Shown: positions 1 to 10,500 of the stretch, one piece after another | How the letters are laid out: each line of letters opens with the position of its first letter | Numbering within the stretch: position 1 is the first letter of the stretch | DNA from: Tistrella mobilis KA081020-065 | Lineage (GTDB): Bacteria > Pseudomonadota > Alphaproteobacteria > Tistrellales > Tistrellaceae | Reading direction: 5' to 3' | Assembly: GCF_000264455.2 (NCBI RefSeq) | Contig: NC_017957.2 | Location: forward strand, 372,001 to 436,000 | DNA: 64,000 bases | The notes under the pieces: generated by a model | Seen by the model: the letters and a program-made list of their open reading frames with translations, nothing else | Database searches by the model: none | Told to the model about the DNA's origin: nothing | Made by a program: the position numbers and the translations under genes

Positions 1-4
1 AAAC

Positions 5-148
5 CCCGCAACCCGGCCTCCCCGGGTTGTCGGCCGCTTCAGCCCTCCGGCCATCCGCGCGCCGCGCCGTTGATGTCCGGCGCTGTCGCCGCCAGGACCT
101 CCACACCCTCCCCACCGTCATCCCGGCGAAGGCCGGGATCCAGGTTCG
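5..148. repeat. Duplicated CRISPR-array trailer sequence, copy 1
   Basis: This segment matches 713-846 over its whole length with scattered substitutions (both contain CAACCCGG, CCGGGTTG and GCGCCGTTGATGTCCGGCGC). Copy 2 begins immediately after the last repeat of the array at 540-712. The window opens with AAAC, the 3' end of that repeat, so another array of the same family probably ends at the left edge. No protein-coding gene is convincing between 1 and 1042. Confidence 0.65.
115..143 (+). repeat. REP-like intergenic palindrome, first arm
   Basis: This GC-rich element contains CGGCGAAGGCCGGGATCC. An inverted copy lies at 245-274, so the pair could form a large hairpin around a 101-bp centre. 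A half copy lies at 822-842 and another copy at 14768-14795. The sequence is of the short intergenic repeat type seen in many proteobacteria. No function is inferred. Confidence 0.7.
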
Positions 149-244
149 TCCCCCCACAAAGACCACTGAATGCCCTGGTCCGGCGGTGATGGCCGACATG
201 GTGGTCCGCACGCCCGGTTGCCTGTCCATTCTCGTGGAAGCCTA

Positions 245-274
245 CCTGGATCCCGGCCTTCGCCGGGATGACGG
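245..274 (-). repeat. REP-like intergenic palindrome, inverted arm
   Basis: Near-exact reverse complement of 115-143, with GGATCCCGGCCTTCGCCGGG at its core. The two arms together resemble a paired REP/BIME unit. It lies between the trailer of a presumed array to the left and the leader of the array at 540-712. Confidence 0.7.
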
Positions 275-395
275 TAGAGGGGGTGTGCGGTGGGTGGCGA
301 GGTTTGGATCGGACATAGAGGCCAGGCTTTTGGGGGTGGTTTTGCGGGGGCGTCCCGGGTCGCGGGGGTATGTGAGCCGCGGCCGACTGCGAATA

Positions 396-539
396 ACCCA
401 GTGGAATTATTATGCTGTTGATTTTATTTTGGAAAAAGAAATAGTGGACCGGGACGCATAACCGTTTATGTAAATGGCTTGAACCCGACGGAAACCGTGC
501 TTTTCGGAGGGCCCTTGACAAAGGCTTGGAAGGAGGGGA
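396..539 (+). promoter_or_regulatory. CRISPR leader of the outlying array (leader 3)
   Basis: Read toward the array, this AT-rich stretch starts with ACCCAGTGG (396-404), has CCGACGGAAA at 485-494 and ends with TTGACAAAGGCTTGGAAGG (515-533) next to the first repeat. The same three blocks occur beside the arrays at 40244-40551 and 44140-44721 at the same or nearly the same offsets. This identifies the stretch as the conserved leader, carrying the promoter and integration anchor, and sets transcription of this array on the plus strand. Confidence 0.75.
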
Positions 540-712
540 GTTTGAAGGCATGACCAATCGCTCCGGTCATGGAAACCACGCGGCGGAGGGAGTGCCACCG
601 CAATAGAGTTTGAAGGCATGACCAATCGCTCCGGTCATGGAAACTGCGCCGGTGTGGGCGCCGGAGGCTGCGTGGGTTTGAAGGCATGACCATTTGCTCC
701 GGTCACGGAAAC
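540..712 (+). CRISPR. Outlying CRISPR array, 3 repeats of 37 bp
   Basis: Repeats lie at 540-576, 608-644 and 676-712, with two 31-bp spacers. The repeat is nearly the one in the arrays at 40.2 and 44.1 kb, but reads GGCATGACC instead of GCCATGACC, which removes the outermost base pair of its hairpin. The third repeat carries extra substitutions (CATTTGC, TCACGG), as expected for the leader-distal end. No cas gene is adjacent. The array is about 31 kb from the Cas10 operon and presumably depends on it in trans. Confidence 0.9.
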
Positions 713-846
713 CGCGCAACCCGGTCTCCCGGGTTGCCGGCCAGTTCACCCCTCTGACCATCCGCGCACCGCGCCGTTGATGTCCGGCGCTGCCGCTGCC
801 AGTCCCGGCACACCCTCCCCACCGTCATCGCGGCGAAAGGCAATTT
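713..846. repeat. Duplicated CRISPR-array trailer sequence, copy 2
   Basis: Follows the terminal repeat directly and matches 5-148. The shared trailer implies duplication of a whole array-plus-trailer unit, not independent growth of two arrays. It ends in a half REP element at 822-842. Confidence 0.65.
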
Positions 847-1042
847 TCAGCGTCCATGCCGGATGGTGGTGCGCAGCCGGTCGGCCGTCGTGCCAGCCTT
901 TAAGCATGACGATCCGGATGTTGAAGTGGGGGCATTGCCGGGGAATGGGTGCGCAAGGCGATATGCGACGGGTCATTTCGGCACGATGCCCGGTCGGCCG
1001 CCGACACGGGGTCAGGCCGCCTGTGTCATCGCCGTTCCCATC

Positions 1043-1405
1043 TCATTCCGTCCGCGGAACGCCGGTCAGTCTTCGCTGCTCATGCGCCCGCAGAAGCCGC
1101 TCTCGAAGATGATTGAAGAACCCGGGCGGCAGCACGCCATAATGGAAGCGCGGCGGCGTCTGTCCCGGAACGGGGCGAAGATCCGGTCCCGGCCACAGAA
1201 ACTCGTTGGTCTCTGAGACAAGGACCCATGACCGGGCCTCATCCAGGCCCAGATGTGCCTTCACGGCCAGCGGGATCTCCACCGCGTCGGCGGAATCACG
1301 CGGTGGTGTGTGCGTGACCGGCAGAACGGTCACGACCATGCGCCCCGCGATGATCTGGCGAGCAGCGACAATGGCACAGGGGCGGTTTTTCCGGCCCTCT
1401 TCCAT
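1043..1405 (-). CDS. PemK/MazF-like toxin
   Basis: A 120-residue protein with the look of the small PemK/MazF-related family, which are growth-inhibiting endoribonucleases in characterised members. The conserved-looking stretch GRKNRPCAIVAARQ is near the N-terminus, and SWVLVSETNEFLWPGPD is in the middle. It follows the Phd/YefM-like antitoxin gene on the same strand, the usual order. The frame upstream of the only ATG encodes GYSYLWAEEHAKG, which resembles the normal N-terminus of such toxins, but runs straight back to the antitoxin stop codon with no ATG, GTG or TTG. The product may therefore be N-terminally short or use a non-standard start. Family call fairly sure, activity uncertain. Confidence 0.6.
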   Translation of the reverse strand: MEEGRKNRPCAIVAARQIIAGRMVVTVLPVTHTPPRDSADAVEIPLAVKAHLGLDEARSWVLVSETNEFLWPGPDLRPVPGQTPPRFHYGVLPPGFFNHLRERLLRAHEQRRLTGVPRTE

Positions 1406-1453
1406 ACCCTTGGCATGCTCTTCTGCCCAGAGATAGCTGTAGCCGGGGAAGTG

Positions 1454-1714
1454 TCACGGCTGCCAGCCGTCAAGCAGTCTGTCGAGTTCCGCGTATTCCG
1501 CGGGGACGCTGCTGTCGGCAATGGCCTTCAAGGTGGTGGCGTCCAGATCCTCGACGCCGCGCGCGACGCGGCCTTTCATCATCAGCTCGAAAAAGGCGGC
1601 TGAGACCAGCACGGCCTGTGTGCGGCCGTCTCTGGTAATGGCCACAGGTTCAAGCTGTGCGGCATCCTGATAATGTCCGACATTCTGCTGGAATTCGGTC
1701 GTGGTGATCTTCAT
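1454..1714 (-). CDS. Phd/YefM-family antitoxin
   Basis: An 86-residue protein starting MKITTTEFQQNVGHYQDAA, typical of Phd/YefM antitoxins. These bind DNA through the N-terminal domain and neutralise the partner toxin through a C-terminal tail. The ATG at 1714 is preceded by AGGAG at good spacing. It is the first gene of a two-gene operon with the MazF-like toxin downstream, in the same frame after one stop codon. Such pairs usually autoregulate by binding their own promoter, here within 1715-1801. Confidence 0.75.
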   Translation of the reverse strand: MKITTTEFQQNVGHYQDAAQLEPVAITRDGRTQAVLVSAAFFELMMKGRVARGVEDLDATTLKAIADSSVPAEYAELDRLLDGWQP

Positions 1715-1801
1715 CGCAACACTCCTCGAACGTCTATCATAGACACATCGGAGGCGCGGGCAAAGCCGTTGGATCATGGGGGTTGACGAGGCCTGCCCCG
1801 C

Positions 1802-3307
1802 TCAGAACACCGTGTTCTCGGCCGTGAACTTGGTCACCAGCCAGCCCTCCATCGCCTCGCTGCCGCCTTCCGAGCCGTGGCCGGACGCCTTGATGCCGCC
1901 GAAGGGGACTTCCGGGAAGCCGAGCGGGGCCTGGTTGATCGAGACCATGCCGCTTTCGAGATCGGCCGAGACCGCCGCGGCCGTGCGGGCGCTGCCGGTC
2001 CAGGCATAGGCGGCGAGGCCCCAGGGCAGGCGGTTGGCTTCGGCGATGACCGCGTCGTAATCGCGGAAGGTGGCGATGGGGGCGATCGGGCCGAAGGGTT
2101 CCTCGTTCATGATCCGGGCAGTGCGGGGCACGTCGGTCAGGACGGTGGGTTGGAAGAAACAGCCCTGATTGCCGATGCGGGCGCCGCCGGTGCGGAGGTC
2201 AGCGCCCGCGGCCTGAGCATCGGCCACCAGCGCCTCCATGGCCTCCACCCGGCGCATATTGGCCAGCGGCCCCATGCCCACGCCGTCATCCAGGCCGTTG
2301 CCGACCCGGATCGCGGCGGCGGCGCGGGTGAAGGCGGCGGTGAAGGGCTCTGCAATGTCTTCATGCACCAGGAAACGGGTGGGCGAGATGCAGACCTGGC
2401 CGGCATTGCGGAATTTCTGCGCCGCCAGCGCCGCCGCGGCCCTGGCCGGATCGGCATCGGCGAAGACGATCGCCGGGGCATGGCCGCCCAGCTCCATGGT
2501 GGCGCGCTTCATGTGCCGCCCGGCCAGCGCCGCCAGCTCCTGCCCCACGGCGGTGGAGCCGGTGAACGAGATCTTGGCGATCACCGGATGGGGGATCAGA
2601 TAGGCCGAAATCTCGGCAGGCACGCCGAAGACCAGGTTGATCACCCCCGCCGGCACCCCGGCATCGGCGAAGGCGGCGATCAGCGCGGCACAGCTGGCCG
2701 GGGTTTCTTCCGGCCCCTTGACGATGATGGTGCAGCCGGCGGCGAGGGCCGCCGCCACCTTGCGGACCACCTGATTGATCGGGAAGTTCCAGGGCGTGAA
2801 GGCCGCGGCCGGGCCGACCGGCTCGCGGGTGACGATCTGGACATGGCCGGGGGTGCGCGACGGGATCACCCGGCCATAGCTGCGGCGCGCCTCTTCGGCG
2901 AACCAGTCGATGGTATCGGCCGAGCCCATCGCCTCGGCGCGGGCTTCGGCCAGCGGCTTGCCCTGTTCCAGGGTGAGGATGGGGGCGATGGCGGCCGCAC
3001 GCTCGCGCATCAGCCCGGCAGCCTTGCGCATCAGCTTCGCCCGGTCGAAGGCCGGCACCCGCCGCCAGCTGCGGAAGGCGCGGTCCGCGGCCGCGAGCGC
3101 CCGGTCGAGATCGGCGGTCGAGGCATGGGCGACCCGGCCGATGACGGTGCCGGTGGCCGGGTTCAGAACCGCCTCGTCGCGGCCGGTGCTGCCGGCGGTC
3201 CAGCCGCCGTCGATGAACAGGCGGGTGTCGGGGTAGGAGAGGGCGGCGGGACAGGAGAGGGCGGCGGACAGTGGGGGGGGGCGTCCTCGGTCTTGAGACG
3301 TGAAAGA

Positions 3308-3330
<23 letters not shown>
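1802..3330 (-). CDS. NAD(P)-dependent aldehyde dehydrogenase (succinate-semialdehyde type), frame interrupted near N-terminus
   Basis: An aldehyde dehydrogenase of the succinate-semialdehyde group, oxidising an aldehyde to the acid with NAD(P). The frame has [10 protein letters not shown], the ELGGHAP glutamate motif and GQVCIS with the catalytic cysteine. The longest ATG-started frame begins only at 3058, but homologous sequence ([20 protein letters not shown]) continues upstream to about 3230. The natural start is probably ATG 3330, overlapping the end of the ABC ATPase gene. Between the two lies a run of nine C (minus strand, about 3273-3281), and one more C would make a single frame. This is a real frameshift, a slippage-prone switch or a sequencing indel. 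With the upstream aminotransferase it probably converts an omega-amino acid through its semialdehyde. Confidence 0.8.
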
Positions 3331-4989
<1,659 letters not shown>

Positions 4990-4993
<4 letters not shown>

Positions 4994-5814
4994 GCAATAT
5001 TCCTCATCCGCGGATCCAGGCGGTCGCGCAGCGCGTCGCCGAGCAGGTTGATGCCGAGCAGGGTCAGGGAGATGCAGAGCCCCGGGAAGATGCCGAGCCA
5101 GGGGGCCTGGCCCATGAAGGCGCGCCCGCCCGAGAGCATGTTGCCCCAGCTGGGCGCGGGCGGCGGCGCGCCGAGGCCCAGGAAGGAGAGCGCGCTTTCC
5201 GAGAGCAGCACCCAGCCGAACATCGAGGTCGCGAGCACCGTCAGCGGCGCCACGCAATTGGGCAGGATGTGGCGGAGCATGGTGTAGATCTGGCCATGGC
5301 CCATCACGCGCGAGGCTTCGATGAAGGCGTTTTCGCGCAGCGACAGCACCGTGCCGCGCATCACCCGGGCGACCGAGGGCGTATAGGCAAGGCCCAGCGC
5401 CAGCACGATGCCGCCGGGGCTCGCCCCCAGCACCACCAGCAGGCCGAGCGCCAGCAGAATGCCGGGGAAGGCGAGCAGGGCATCGTTGAAGGTCATCACG
5501 ATCCGGTCGGTCCAGCCGCGGAAATAGCCGGCCAGGATGCCGATGATGCTGCCCGCGATGATGGCGAAGACCACGGTGGTGAGCGCGATGGTCATGCTGG
5601 AGGAGGCACCGGCCATCAGCCGGCTGAGTACGTCGCGGCCGAATTCGTCGGTGCCGAGCAGATGGGCGCCGCCCGGGGCGGCGAGACGGGCGCGCAGGTT
5701 CAGGGCCAGCGGATCCTGCGGCGTCCAGACCGCGGCAAGCCCCGCCACCAGGACCATGACACCGACCAGCACTGCGCCTGAAAGGCCGCGCAGGGATCTG
5801 AAGATCATCATCAT
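4990..5814 (-). CDS. ABC transporter permease, DppC-like
   Basis: A 274-residue inner-membrane permease of the peptide/nickel family. It begins with a short cytoplasmic tail and a hydrophobic helix (SGAVLVGVMVLVAGLAAVW). The family sequence HLLGTDEFGRDVLSRLM follows, then a multi-helix BPD core with VMGHGQIYTMLRHILPNCVAPL near the ATPase-coupling loop. It lies 10 bp downstream of the DppB-like gene and overlaps the ATPase gene by 4 bp, so all three are probably translated from one mRNA. Confidence 0.9.
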
Positions 5815-5824
5815 CCGGGCCTCT

Positions 5825-6769
5825 TCAGTTCAGGGTCACGCGCGGATCGAAGACCGGGTAGCAGAGGTCGACGATCAGGTTGACGATCACATAGGCGCCG
5901 GCGATGAACAGCAGGCAGCCCTGAATGACCGGGTAGTCGCGGGCGAAGATGCCGTCGACCAGCAGCCGGCCGAGACCGGGGATGGTGAAGACGGTTTCAA
6001 CCACCGCGATGCCACCCAGAAGATTGCCCAGGATCAGGCCGATCAGCGTCCAGGTGGGGGCGAAGGCGTTGCGGAAGCCATGGCGCCACAGCACCACTGG
6101 TTCCGACAGCCCTTTGGCGCGGGCATGGGTGATGTAGTCCAGCCGCTGCACCTCCAGCATGCTGGCGCGGGCCATGCGGATGATCACCCCGGTCTCGTGC
6201 AGGAACAGGGTCAGCACCGGCAAGGTGAGGTAGAGCAGCCCGGCCTGGAAATCCTCGGCGAGCGAGACATAGCCGATCACCGGCAGCCAGCCGAGTTCCA
6301 GGCCGAAGAGCAGCAGCAGCAGCAGGCCGAGCCAGAAGGTCGGGATCGACAGCAGCAGGGTCGCCACCGCGATGAAACCGAGGTCGAGCGCACTGTCCTG
6401 GCGCCAGGCGGCGATCATGCCCGCCGGCACGGCGGCGAGCGTCGCCAGCGCCACGGCGATCGCCACGATGGTGGCGCTGATCCCGAACCGGTCCAGGATC
6501 AGCGGCAGCACCGGCAGATCGGTGGTGATGGAGCGGCCGAAATCGCCGGTCAGGATCTGGCCCAGCCAGAGCACGAACTGGACCGGCAGCGGCTTGTCGA
6601 GGCCAAGCTCGCGGTGCAGGGCGGCGACCGTTTCAGGCGTCGCCATGTCGCCCAGCATCAGCGAGGCCGGATCGCCCGGGATCAGCCGGATCAGGAAAAA
6701 CACCGCCGCCGCCACGATCAGCAGCGTGGGCACGCCCATGGCGATGCGTGAGAAGATGAAGCGTCCCAT
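5825..6769 (-). CDS. ABC transporter permease, DppB-like
   Basis: A 314-residue inner-membrane protein starting MGRFIFSRIAMGVPTLLIVA, the standard first helix of DppB/OppB permeases. The periplasmic segment IRLIPGDPASLMLG follows, with THARAKGLSEPVVLWRHGFRNA at the coupling loop later on. Length fits the family. It is first of the permease pair in the leftward operon. The substrate is unknown, and the enzymes around it suggest an amide- or amine-containing compound. Confidence 0.9.
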   Translation of the reverse strand: MGRFIFSRIAMGVPTLLIVAAAVFFLIRLIPGDPASLMLGDMATPETVAALHRELGLDKPLPVQFVLWLGQILTGDFGRSITTDLPVLPLILDRFGISATIVAIAVALATLAAVPAGMIAAWRQDSALDLGFIAVATLLLSIPTFWLGLLLLLLFGLELGWLPVIGYVSLAEDFQAGLLYLTLPVLTLFLHETGVIIRMARASMLEVQRLDYITHARAKGLSEPVVLWRHGFRNAFAPTWTLIGLILGNLLGGIAVVETVFTIPGLGRLLVDGIFARDYPVIQGCLLFIAGAYVIVNLIVDLCYPVFDPRVTLN

Positions 6770-6821
6770 GGGCCGGCTCCGCGCTCTGAGGAAGGGTCCC
6801 GCTGTGATGATCAGGGGCCGC

Positions 6822-7943
6822 TCAGGCGGCGGCCGCCACCGGGTCGCCGGTCAGGGTGTAGCGGGTGAAGCCCTGCTGCAGCGCCGGCAGAGGGGCCACC
6901 TCCATCACGCCGGCCGCCGGGTCCATCACCACCATGGCGACGGTGGCCGACAGATTGCCGGCCTGGTTGGGCCGGGGCGGGCGGCAGACGGCATAGGGTG
7001 TGCCGAAATCGTCGAAGAAGGCGCGCTTCATGTCGTCGATGCCGATCTGCGGCCCGGCCTCTTCAAGCAGCCGCTTCACCCGCCAGTCGCGATACAGGCT
7101 GTCGGGCATGTTGGCGATGCCGGTGTCGCGCAGCTTCGTGCGGGCGATCGGGCTGATCCAGTGATTGGCGTGGACGATGATCTCGTTCTCGGGCAGCACG
7201 GCGAAAGCCTCGTCGGGCGCGCATTCGAAATCGACCGCGAAGCCCTGGGCGGTGCTGATCATGATGTTGTTGGAGCAGGATTTGGGCGTGGTCGCCACCG
7301 CCCGGATCGCCTCGGCGAAATGGCTCTGTTCCAGCACCTTGCGGCGGATCAGCGACAGCGGCACGCCGGCGGTGCGGAAATCGCGCTCGCATTCCAGATA
7401 ATTGGCGGTGATGGCGATGCCGGCTTCATTCAGGCCCGATCGGGCGAGGCCGCCGGCCTCGACGAAGGTCAGCAGATCCGGGCCGTCATTGCGCTCTACG
7501 CGCAGCACCACGCCGGTTTCGGCGCATTCCGACCGCCAGTCCCAGTTCTGGCCGTGGATCAGCCGGCCGGTCCGGCTGCGCCCGGGCAGGATGATCGCCC
7601 CGGTGCAGCCGTCTTCGGGTTCGGAAGGCGCGTCGTCGGCGGCGGGCGGCGCTGCGGTCAGCCGGCGGGCCTGGGCCACCACCTCGGTGCGGGCGTTGAT
7701 CATCACCACGTCTTCGAACGAGGTGCCTGATCCTTCTGCGATGCCGCGGATCTCATCCAGGTAATGGGCGCCGAACGCCCGGATGCGCTCGGCGAAATCG
7801 GCGATCAGCCGGCGGCGGAAATCGGCATCGGCTCCCAGCCCGTCCAGCGCCCGGCCATAGATCTCGGCACTCCGCGCGATCCGGTCGGGCACGGCCGCGC
7901 CATAGGCGCAGCCGCGGTCATAGGGCGTGCCCGCGACGGACAC
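6822..7943 (-). CDS. C45-family acyltransferase/amidohydrolase-like protein
   Basis: A 373-residue protein of the C45 (acyl-CoA:6-aminopenicillanate acyltransferase-like) Ntn-hydrolase family. YDRGCAYG lies near the start. The putative nucleophile is the cysteine of EDGCTGAI near residue 110, where self-cleavage would expose an N-terminal Cys. HGQNWDW and a C-terminal SLYRDWRVKRLLEE region follow. The start is GTG at 7943. An ATG at 7977 in a different frame suggests the annotated N-terminus may be slightly short. In this operon it may hydrolyse or transfer an acyl group on an imported amide before the aminotransferase acts. The exact substrate cannot be read. Confidence 0.75.
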   Translation of the reverse strand: MSVAGTPYDRGCAYGAAVPDRIARSAEIYGRALDGLGADADFRRRLIADFAERIRAFGAHYLDEIRGIAEGSGTSFEDVVMINARTEVVAQARRLTAAPPAADDAPSEPEDGCTGAIILPGRSRTGRLIHGQNWDWRSECAETGVVLRVERNDGPDLLTFVEAGGLARSGLNEAGIAITANYLECERDFRTAGVPLSLIRRKVLEQSHFAEAIRAVATTPKSCSNNIMISTAQGFAVDFECAPDEAFAVLPENEIIVHANHWISPIARTKLRDTGIANMPDSLYRDWRVKRLLEEAGPQIGIDDMKRAFFDDFGTPYAVCRPPRPNQAGNLSATVAMVVMDPAAGVMEVAPLPALQQGFTRYTLTGDPVAAAA

Positions 7944-8040
7944 GAAGGGGAAGGGGGAACGGGGTGGCTGTGGTCATGGGGCGCGGGTCTCGTCTGGCAG
8001 AACCGGGAGAGTCGGGGGGAGAGGGACGGGTGCGGTGGCG

Positions 8041-9420
8041 TTACGCCACCTCCCCCAGCGCCGTGCGGATGGTATCGACCACCTGGCCCATCTGATCGGG
8101 GGTGATGATCAGCGGCGGCGACAGCACCAGATTGTCGCCCGCCACCCGGACCAGAACGCCGTCGTCGAAGCAGCGGTTGACCGTCTCACCCGCACGCGCG
8201 CCCGGGGCACCGTCGCGGCTCTCCAGCTCGATCGCCGCCAGCAGGCCGATATTGCGGATGTCGCGCACCTGGGGCGCACCCTTCAACTGGTGGACGGCCT
8301 CTTCCCAGGCGGCGCAGATCTCCGGGCCGCGGTCGAACAGACCCTCCTGCTCGTAGGTCTCGATGGTGGCGAGGCCGGCGGCGCAGGCCAGCGGATGGCC
8401 GGAATAGGTGTAGCCGTGCATCAGCTCCACGGCGGCTTCCGGCCCGGTCATGAAGGCGTCGTAGACGGCGGTGGAGGCGATCACCCCGCCCATCGGCACG
8501 GCGCCGTTGGTCATGCCCTTGGCGCAGGTGATCATGTCGGGCGTAACGCCCAGGGCATTGGAGGCGAAGGGCGCGCCCAGCCGGCCGAAACCGGTGATCA
8601 CCTCGTCGAAGATCAGCAGAATGCCGTGGCGGGTGCAGATCTCGCGCAGCCGCTCCAGATAGCCGACCGGCGGCGGCAGCACCCCGCCCGATCCGGTCAC
8701 CGGCTCCACGATCACGGCGGCGATGGTCGAGGCGTCGTGGATCTGGACGATGTTTTCAAGCTCGTCGGCCAGATGCGCACCCCAGGCCGGCTGCCCGCGC
8801 GAGAAGGCGTTGTGCGCCAGATCATGGGTATGGGGCAGGTGGTCGACATCGCCCAGAAGCGGACCGAAATCGCGGCGGTGGCGCGGGATGCCGGCAACCG
8901 ACAGCCCGCCGAAGCCCATGCCGTGATAGGCCTTGGCACGACCGATCAGCTTCACCCGGTTCGCATCGCCGCGCACCTTGTGATACGCCCGCGCGATCTT
9001 GAGCGCAGTATCGACCGCTTCCGAGCCGGAATTGGTGAAGAACACCCGGTCGAGCCCGGCGGGGGCGAGGTTCGCGATCCGCTCCGCCAGCACGAAAGCG
9101 GCCGGATGGCTCATCTGAAAGGACGAGACATAGTCCATCCGCGCCGCCTGGTCCTGGATCGCCCGCACGATCCGCGGCTGATTATGGCCGGCATTCACGC
9201 ACCACAGGCCCGCCATGGCATCCAGAACCTGCCGGCCGTCGGCGGTGGTGTAGTACATGCCGTCGGCCGCGACGAACAGGCGCGGATCGGCCTTGAACGC
9301 CCGGTTGGCCGAAAACGGCATCCAATAGGGGGCAAGGTCGTTGGGCGCAGACCGGGCATCGGGGGCAAATCCGGCATCGGGCGCGCCGGCCAAGTCGGGG
9401 GCAGGGGACTGGACGGTCAT
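8041..9420 (-). CDS. Class III omega-amino acid:pyruvate aminotransferase-like
   Basis: A 459-residue PLP enzyme of class III. The N-terminal WMPFSANRAFKADPRLFVAADG is typical of beta-alanine/omega-amino acid:pyruvate transaminases. FFTNSGSEAVDTALKIARAY binds the PLP phosphate region, IFDEVITGFGR carries the PLP-contacting Asp, and the Lys of TCAKGMTNGAVPMGG is the Schiff-base residue. It is the first enzyme gene downstream of the GntR regulator and heads the leftward operon. The aldehyde product would suit the dehydrogenase at the other end of the operon. Confidence 0.88.
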   Translation of the reverse strand: MTVQSPAPDLAGAPDAGFAPDARSAPNDLAPYWMPFSANRAFKADPRLFVAADGMYYTTADGRQVLDAMAGLWCVNAGHNQPRIVRAIQDQAARMDYVSSFQMSHPAAFVLAERIANLAPAGLDRVFFTNSGSEAVDTALKIARAYHKVRGDANRVKLIGRAKAYHGMGFGGLSVAGIPRHRRDFGPLLGDVDHLPHTHDLAHNAFSRGQPAWGAHLADELENIVQIHDASTIAAVIVEPVTGSGGVLPPPVGYLERLREICTRHGILLIFDEVITGFGRLGAPFASNALGVTPDMITCAKGMTNGAVPMGGVIASTAVYDAFMTGPEAAVELMHGYTYSGHPLACAAGLATIETYEQEGLFDRGPEICAAWEEAVHQLKGAPQVRDIRNIGLLAAIELESRDGAPGARAGETVNRCFDDGVLVRVAGDNLVLSPPLIITPDQMGQVVDTIRTALGEVA

Positions 9421-9472
9421 GCCGCATCACTCCGCATCGGTGGGGATGACGGAACTATGATGCTACAAAAAA

Positions 9473-9482
9473 CAAAATGCAA
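9473..9482 (+). promoter_or_regulatory. Candidate GntR operator upstream of the aminotransferase operon
   Basis: CAAAATGCAA lies in an A-rich stretch 53 bp upstream of the aminotransferase ATG. Almost the same decamer, CAAAATACAA, lies at 10425-10434 just upstream of the GntR gene and between it and the amidase. Two matching sites at the only two promoters next to the regulator suggest autoregulation and control of both arms. This is inferred from the pattern only. Confidence 0.4.
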
Positions 9483-9499
9483 GAGGTCGATGCCCGCGG

Positions 9500-10417
9500 T
9501 CAGTCCATCGGTGTCGGCCGGGTCAGGCCGGCGGCCTGTTCCAGGTGGCGGCGGATCAGGGCGGCGGCGATTTCGCGCTGGTCCATTTCCAGGCGGTCCA
9601 GGATCTCCAGATGCTCGCGGCACGAGACCTTGACCCGCTCCAGCCCGTAGACCCAGTCGTAGTTGGAAAAGCGGCGGATGCGGCTCTGCTGGCGGAGCGC
9701 GTTCAGGATGAAGCGGTTGCCCGAGGCCATGGCCAGGCCCTCGTGGAAGGCAGCGTTCATCTCGAACAGCGTGATCGACGAGGTCTCGCCCCAGGGGGCC
9801 GCCAGGAAGGCCTGATGGCGGCGGCGCATGTCGTCCACCCAGGCGGGATCGAGATGAAAGTTCTGTGCCATCACGCTGGCGGGTTCGATCAGCAGGCGGA
9901 ATTCATAGCTTTCCCGCCGGGCGGCATCGTCCAGGATCGGCAGGAAGGCCCAGCCATGGCCGGGCTTGCGTTCGGCCATGCCGATTTCCGACAGCTGTGC
10001 CAGCACCCTGAGCAGCAGCGGCCGGCTGACGCCGTAGCGGCGCATCAGATCGGCTTCCGAGACCTCCGCCGGCAGGCGGTTGCGTTGGCGATCCCCCGCC
10101 AGGCGGATGCAGAGCTGGTCGACCTCTCCGGGCGGGTGCGCCTCTCCGGCCGGGGCGTCGGGCACGGCGCGCAGGCTGTAGCCGCGCCGGGGCTGGTGGT
10201 CAAGCACACCCTGGCGTGCCAACTCCTCCATCACCGCCCGGACCGGCGTGCGCGAGACCTGAAGATGCTGGGCAAGGGCGAGCTCGGTCACCCGGTCACC
10301 GGGGGCGAGGCCGTTGCTGCGCAGATAATCCAGCACCCGTGGCAGCAGATCGCGTTGCAGCCGGCTTGGCCCCTCTGAATCGACAACAGGCTCTTGCGTT
10401 CCGTTTTCTTGTCTCAT
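9500..10417 (-). CDS. GntR-family regulator with two winged-helix-like segments
   Basis: A 305-residue transcription regulator. Residues 20-85 form a GntR winged helix (LALAQHLQVSRTPVRAVMEELARQGVLDHQPRRGYSLR). A second, degenerate helix-turn-helix-like segment follows at about 115-145 (EADLMRRYGVSRPLLLRVLAQL). The C-terminal half is an all-helical FCD-type ligand-binding domain with ESYEFRLLIEPASVMAQNF and a late HLEILD stretch. It is placed between the leftward catabolic operon and the rightward amidase operon, which it probably controls. The inducer is unknown. Confidence 0.85.
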   Translation of the reverse strand: MRQENGTQEPVVDSEGPSRLQRDLLPRVLDYLRSNGLAPGDRVTELALAQHLQVSRTPVRAVMEELARQGVLDHQPRRGYSLRAVPDAPAGEAHPPGEVDQLCIRLAGDRQRNRLPAEVSEADLMRRYGVSRPLLLRVLAQLSEIGMAERKPGHGWAFLPILDDAARRESYEFRLLIEPASVMAQNFHLDPAWVDDMRRRHQAFLAAPWGETSSITLFEMNAAFHEGLAMASGNRFILNALRQQSRIRRFSNYDWVYGLERVKVSCREHLEILDRLEMDQREIAAALIRRHLEQAAGLTRPTPMD

Positions 10418-10424
10418 AGCATCT

Positions 10425-10434
10425 CAAAATACAA
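10425..10434 (+). promoter_or_regulatory. Candidate GntR operator in the divergent promoter region
   Basis: CAAAATACAA, one mismatch from the site at 9473-9482, sits 8 bp upstream of the GntR start within the 83-bp gap between the divergent GntR and amidase genes. Its position would let one bound repressor affect both. Confidence 0.4.
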
Positions 10435-10500
10435 ACAGGGACACAAAGCGGGCCGGGCAGACCGCGCCCCTCACCCCTCTCGAAGAAGGCCGGAGACATC

